A DNA stretch of 64,000 nucleotides from Streptomyces sp. NRRL F-2580 (GTDB lineage Bacteria; Actinomycetota; Actinomycetes; Streptomycetales; Streptomycetaceae): assembly GCF_000720115.1 (NCBI RefSeq), contig NZ_JOIR01000018.1, forward strand, positions 1 to 64,000, in the 5' to 3' direction. The notes under the pieces were generated by a model, which saw nothing but the letters and a program-made list of their open reading frames with translations, was not told where the DNA came from and did no database searches. A program made the translations under genes and the position numbers. This document shows positions 59,884 to 64,000 of this stretch, in pieces; the first letter of the stretch is position 1; every line of letters begins with the position of its first letter.

Positions 59884-62340
59884 GCATCGCCCTGCGCACC
59901 GCGCGCACCCGCCGGGTCACCTTCGTCGGCAGCTCGCTCGCCCTGGCCCTCGGCGTCGGCCTGATCGCCACCATGGGCCTCGCGCTCGCCGCCACCCTGG
60001 ACGCCCCGCAGCGCCGGCCCGAACGATTCGCCCAGGCCCCCGTCGTGGTCAAGGGCAACGACGTCCTCCGCGTCCCCGGCCCGAACGGAGAGCGCACCAG
60101 CACCCTCGCCCACACCAAGCCCGTCACACCCGACCTCGCACGACGGCTGGCCGCCCTCGGCCGGACCACCGAGGACCGGTCCTTCCCCGTCCGCGCCGAA
60201 GGCGCACCGGAGCAACTGGTCGGCCACCCCTGGCCGGTCGCCGCCTTCGCCCCGTACGCCCTCGACGCGGGCCGCGCCCCGCAGTCCGACGAGGAGGTCG
60301 TCACCACCGGCTGGGCCCGGCCCGGCACCCGGCTGACCACCGACCGCGGACCCGCCACCGTCGTCGGCACCGTGGCGGCGGCCCCCGGCGGCGGACACGG
60401 CTTCGAGGACGCCGTGTTCTGGACCGACGCCCGCGCCTCCCGACTGTCACCCGCCATCGACCAGCTCGTCGTCGCCGCCGACGCGGCCGCCGTACGGGCC
60501 GCCGTGGGCCAGGACCCCGACGTACGGGTCCTGACGGGCCGGGACCGCCGCCACGCCGACCCCGACCCGGAGCGCGACAGCGAGGCACTGCTCGCCGTCA
60601 ACGCCCTGCTCGGCACCGCCGGCGGGGTCACCGGCTTCGTCTCCGTCTTCGTCGTCGCCTCCACCTTCGCCTTCGCGGTCGCCCAGCGCCGCAAGGAGTT
60701 CGCCCTGCTGCGCACCGCCGGTGCCACCCCGGGCCAGGTCCGCCGCATGGTTTTCGCCGCGGCGCTGGTCCTCGGCGTACCGGCCTCCGCCGCCGGCTGC
60801 CTGCTGGGGGCGTACGGGGCGCCCGTACTCGCCCGGTGTCTGGCGGACGAAGGCATCGCACCGCACTGGTTCGCCATCAAAGACGCCGACTGGCCCCTCC
60901 ACGCGGCCTTCTGGACCGGCCTGCTCGTCGCCCTCGCCGGAGCCGTCGCCGCCTCCTGGCGGGCGGGCCGGGTCGAACCCGCCGCGGCCCTGCGCGAAGC
61001 CGCCGTCGAGACGAGGACCATGACCCCGCCGCTGGATCTTAGGCTCCGCCCTGCTGCTGGCCGGCATCGGCACCCTCGCGCACACCCTGCTCACCGACCC
61101 GTCGGACCTGCTCCACCGCAAGACGTACACCAGCCGCCCGATGCTGTTCATCGTCGCCTTCGCGCTGCTGGCCCCGGTGCTCGTCCGGCCACTGGTCCGG
61201 CTGATCGCCTGGCTCCCGGCCCGACTGCCGGGCGCCGGCGGGATGCTGGTCCGGGAGAACGCGGCCGCGGACATCCGCCGCACGGCGGCCGTCGCCGCCC
61301 CCGTCCTCGTCACCGTGGCCCTCGCCGGATCCCTGCTCGGCACCACCGCCACCCTGGGCGAGGCCAAGGCCACCGAGATGCGGCAGCGGACCACCGCCGA
61401 CTTCGTCATCGCGGGAGGGGCGGGCGGCTTCGACCGGGCGGCCGTCGACCGGATCCGGTCCGTGCCCGGCACCGAGGTCTGCGCCGGCGCCGCGACCGAA
61501 CTCCACGTCCTGGAGGAAGGCGTGGCACTGATCCGCTCCGACGCCCGCGCCGCCGATCCGAAGGCCCTCGCCCGGACCGCCGAACCGCCCCTCGTCGCGG
61601 GCAGGCTCGGCGACCTCGACGACGATTCCGTCATCGTCACGCAGGAGTGGCAGCGGCACACCGTCGGAGCGGGCGTCGACGTGTGGCTGGGCGACGGCAC
61701 CCGCAAGACCCTGCGGATCGCCGCCGTGATGAGCACCGGCACCGGCGACAACGGGGCCTACGTCACCCCGGCCAACGCACCCGGAGCGCCGGTGGACCGG
61801 ATCGACGTACGGCTCGCCCCGGGCGCGGACCCCACGGCGGTGGCCTCCGCCCTGGCCGAGGCCGCCCGACAGGCCGGGGGCCGGTTCCTGACCAGGGAGC
61901 AGTGGCTGGCGGACCGTCACCCCGGCACCAAGCGCACCACCCGGCTGGGCTTCCTGCTGGTCCTGGGCATCGCCCTGCTGTACACCGGCATCGCGCTCGC
62001 CGACACCCTCGTCATGGCCACCACGGACCGGTCCCGGGAGCTCGCGCTGCTGCGCCTGGCCGGCGCCACCCGGTGGCAGGTGCTCCGGCTGGTGGCGGGG
62101 GAGTCCCTGCTGGTCGTCCTCGTCGGCGCGGTGGCCGGCTCCGTGGTCGCCCTGCTCAACCTGGCCGGAATCCGCTGGGCCCTGGGCCTGCTGCACGTCC
62201 GGAGCGGCATCGTGGTCCCGTGGGACGTCCTCGGCGCGACGGTCGGGGCCTGCGCGGCCCTCGCGGTGGCCGCGGCCGTCACCCCGGCCGCGTCGGCCCT
62301 GCGACGCAGTCCGGCCGAACGGGCCGGCGTACAGGACTGA
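59877..62340 (+). pseudogene. FtsX-like ABC permease, frameshifted
   Basis: Large MacB/FtsX-type permease, partner of the broken ATPase. The first part (59877 to about 61030) has TM1, an extracytoplasmic domain and TMs with FAFAVAQRRKEFALLRTAGATPGQVRRMV (FtsX motif). After VETRTMTP the frame moves by one base at about 61027-61030 and continues as RWILGSALLLAGIGTLAHTLL, a second half with TM, extracytoplasmic domain and DRSRELALLRLAGATRWQVLRLVAGE. Without the extra base it would be a normal protein of about 820 residues. The second frame includes a TTA codon (61039-61041), rare in Streptomyces. One insertion plus the dead ATPase supports decay. Confidence 0.78.
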
Positions 62341-62373
62341 GGGGTGCCCTGCCGGTCGGCAGGGCACCCCTCA
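62338..62373. terminator. Strong terminator that includes the permease stop codon
   Basis: TGAGGGGTGCCCTGCC-GGTC-GGCAGGGCACCCCTCA: perfect 16-bp stem with tetraloop; the TGA is the permease stop. It probably serves both strands (next gene converges at 62415). Confidence 0.9.
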
Positions 62374-62414
62374 ACACCCCTCGACGAGGAGTCGTCCGGA
62401 CGGAAGGCGCCGGT

Positions 62415-63197
62415 TCAGGAAGCGGAGTGGACCGAGCCGGTGCTCGTGCCGCTGGAGTCGCCCACGAAGCAGGTGACCTCGCGGTCGCCGAACGCCCAGG
62501 TGCTCGGCTGGGGATAGTAGTAGAACACGCTCAGCTTGTCCGAGACGTTGGCGTCCTTGCCCACGTAGTCGGTCAGCGCCGTACCGGAGCACTTCTCCTC
62601 GGCGATCGAGACGACCTTGTCCTTGCCCGGGTACGCACCGTCGTCCAGGTTGAAGACGGCGTACGCCTCACCCTCGTGCGGCTGGTCGCAGGGCACGATC
62701 TTCACCGAGTAGCCGGCCTGGCCGCCGTCCTCGTCCTCGTACTCCGCCAGATCGCCGCCGGTGTTGAAGCAGTCCCCCTTGCGGATGTCCTGCACCTTGC
62801 TGGAGCCCGACCCGGTGACCTGGCCACCCGTGTCGCGCTTCGGCGCGGGGCCGGCGTCCAGCGCCTCGGTCAGCCCGAAGACCAGCACCAGAACGGCGAA
62901 CACGATGCTCACGCAGTGGATGACGATGGCCGCGATGGCCAGGCCCTTGCCCTTCTCACCCCGGGTGCGGATCTGGGAGAGGGCGATGATGCCGAGGATC
63001 AGCGGAACCAGCGGCAGCGCGCAGACGAGCGACATGACGAACGCGACGATGGCCAGCGCGTTGGTCTTCTGCGACACCGGCGGCTGCCCCTGCCAGCCCT
63101 GCGGCGCGCCGTACGGCCCCGGTTGCCCCGGCTGCCCGTACGGTCCGGACTGCGGGTACGGCTGAGGGGACGACGGTGGCTGCGGTGGTATGGACAT
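62415..63197 (-). CDS. DUF4190 membrane protein with septum-formation-like domain
   Basis: 260 residues. Seen: Pro/Gln/Tyr/Gly-rich cytoplasmic N-terminus (about 1-42), two transmembrane helices of DUF4190 (ALAIVAFVMSLVCALPLVPLILGIIALSQI and AIAAIVIHCVSIVFAVLVLVFG, with RTRGEKGKGLA between), and an extracytoplasmic domain (about 115-260) with GDCFNTGG...VKIVPCDQPHEGEAYAVFNL...EEKCSGTALTDYV, whose four or more Cys recall the septum-formation family. Start ATG 63197 after GGAGCTC. Function unknown. Confidence 0.85.
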   Translation of the reverse strand: MSIPPQPPSSPQPYPQSGPYGQPGQPGPYGAPQGWQGQPPVSQKTNALAIVAFVMSLVCALPLVPLILGIIALSQIRTRGEKGKGLAIAAIVIHCVSIVFAVLVLVFGLTEALDAGPAPKRDTGGQVTGSGSSKVQDIRKGDCFNTGGDLAEYEDEDGGQAGYSVKIVPCDQPHEGEAYAVFNLDDGAYPGKDKVVSIAEEKCSGTALTDYVGKDANVSDKLSVFYYYPQPSTWAFGDREVTCFVGDSSGTSTGSVHSAS

Positions 63198-63375
63198 GCG
63201 TGTGGAGCTCCTTGCTCAGAGGGTGAGACGCAACCAACAGCCAGGCGGTGACACCGCGTCCGGCGACGGGCGGCACGGATCGGACCACACCGGCACATAC
63301 CTGCTCATGGTTTTATGTCGCGCCTACGCTACCCCTCTGAGACGGCGGGAGTTGCCGTGGGGTCGGGATGAAGAA

Positions 63376-63391
63376 GCCCGCAGTGGCGGGC
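63376..63391 (-). terminator. Hairpin after the last membrane-protein gene
   Basis: GCCCGC-AGTG-GCGGGC, followed on the minus strand by TTCTTC, just 9 bp beyond the stop at 63400. The remaining 63198-63375 interval shows no gene. Confidence 0.65.
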
Positions 63392-63399
63392 GGCGGGGC

Positions 63400-64000
63400 T
63401 CAGTTCTGCGACTGGAGCGCCTTCGTCAGGAGTCCGCCGCCGACGATCAGCGCCACACCGAGCCACCACACGTTGCTCTCGAAGACGAGGACGGCGATCC
63501 CGATCGGCACCAACAGCCCGGCCAGGGGCAGCAGCAGCCCTGCCGGGCGAAGCGGTTCGGGGGCCTGGCCGGCCGTCTCGCGGGCGGCGCGGGCCCGGAC
63601 CACGTCCGGGTACCAGACGGTGAAGCGGAGCGCGGCGACGATCGCCAGGATCTGGATGATCCAGCCGGTCCAGATGTTGTTCGGGTTGTGCAGGACCAGG
63701 TCCCCATACGCGCCGGCGATGGCCGCCACCAGGAAGGCGAGCCCCCAGGCCGCCGTGATGACGTAGTTGGTGCGGACGAAGGCGGGCGTGTGCCACAGGG
63801 AGGGATCGACCTGCTCGCGGGCGTACTGGAGGGTGAAGGGCATGCCCACGGCCATGGAGCCGAAGGCGATGACGGCGAGGCTGATGTTCGCGACCTCGCC
63901 CGCGTACGTCTCCAGCCAGCGCAGCGTGCCCTCGCTCGCCAGGGCGCCGACGACGGCCAGCGCGGCGAAGAACACCACGTCGGCCACTTCCAGGAGCTTC
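63400..64000 (-). CDS. Membrane protein, 5' end beyond the window
   Basis: At least 195 residues with about six hydrophobic segments: VVFFAALAVVGALA, ISLAVIAFGSMAVGMPFTLQYA, TNYVITAAWGLAFLVAAIAGA, IWTGWIIQILAIVAALRFTVWYP, LLLPLAGLLVPIGIAVLVF and WWLGVALIVGGGLLT. No family I can name. The frame stays open to the window edge (KLLEVADVV), so GTG 63987 need not be the start. A terminator follows. Confidence 0.75.
   Translation of the reverse strand, partial: KLLEVADVVFFAALAVVGALASEGTLRWLETYAGEVANISLAVIAFGSMAVGMPFTLQYAREQVDPSLWHTPAFVRTNYVITAAWGLAFLVAAIAGAYGDLVLHNPNNIWTGWIIQILAIVAALRFTVWYPDVVRARAARETAGQAPEPLRPAGLLLPLAGLLVPIGIAVLVFESNVWWLGVALIVGGGLLTKALQSQN

Overview
The window is about 72% GC with strong G/C in third codon positions, frequent GTG starts, Tat signal peptides, an SSI-type protease inhibitor, conservon-like Roadblock proteins, an NsdA-like regulator, DUF397 and LAL regulators. 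Together these point to a Streptomyces chromosome, probably accessory or arm-like sequence given the number of decayed genes. I see no rRNA, tRNA, CRISPR array, replication origin or intact mobile element.

Layout. 0-5.4 kb: a serine beta-lactamase-like protein with a repeat-encoded Thr/Gly-rich N-terminus, diverging from a nitronate-monooxygenase-like flavoprotein and an acyl-CoA synthetase. 5.6-10.8 kb: a ChaA-type antiporter, a broken penicillin/AHL acylase and a FadD13-like ligase. 10.8-12.1 kb: insertion-sequence debris around a mycothiol-dependent isomerase-family gene. 12.1-15.3 kb: BrkB/YihY membrane protein, PaaK ligase and an alpha/beta hydrolase with an apparent one-base deletion. 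15.4-21.5 kb: a sterol side-chain-type cluster (FadD19-like, EchA19-like, DUF35 OB-fold protein, Ltp4-like, Ltp3-like). 21.5-28.6 kb: small proteins, a large AAA/TPR regulator without DNA-binding domain, and a secreted PKD protein. 28.6-30.5 kb: a Tat-exported 3-ketosteroid Delta1-dehydrogenase (KstD). 30.5-35.5 kb: YjbR-like protein, phosphotransferase, NsdA-like regulator and PAS-PP2C phosphatase. 36.0-43.6 kb: exported two-subunit molybdenum hydroxylase, two PucR/CdaR-type regulators and a KimA-like permease. 43.7-47.3 kb: TetR regulator, DUF6461-like remnant, short IclR-type HTH and an operon with three Roadblock proteins. 47.4-51.1 kb: a 1192-residue GT2 plus CDP-glycerol glycerophosphotransferase. 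51.2-58.8 kb: VOC protein, ricin-fold lectin, LAL-LuxR regulator, sirtuin, secreted protein, ATP-grasp protein and GNAT protein. 58.9-64 kb: SSI inhibitor, a decayed ABC transporter, DUF4190 protein and a truncated membrane protein.

The main finding is a shared 17-bp palindrome, TCTGA-N7-TCAGA, at three promoters: 2639-2655, 17137-17153 and 30487-30503. A weaker copy lies at 9152-9168. These sites precede the flavoprotein/FadD4-like pair, the divergent FadD19/EchA19-Ltp cluster and KstD. The spread-out lipid genes therefore look like one regulon for sterol or sterol-like substrates. Gene content matches mycobacterial Rv3515c-Rv3516-Rv3521-Rv3522-Rv3523, but the operator does not look like the KstR or KstR2 sites known there. 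The cognate repressor is not obvious in the window.

A second theme is decay: acylase, ABC ATPase, ABC permease, a DinB/isomerase-like fragment, a DUF6461-like fragment and IS remnants all carry frameshifts or deletions.
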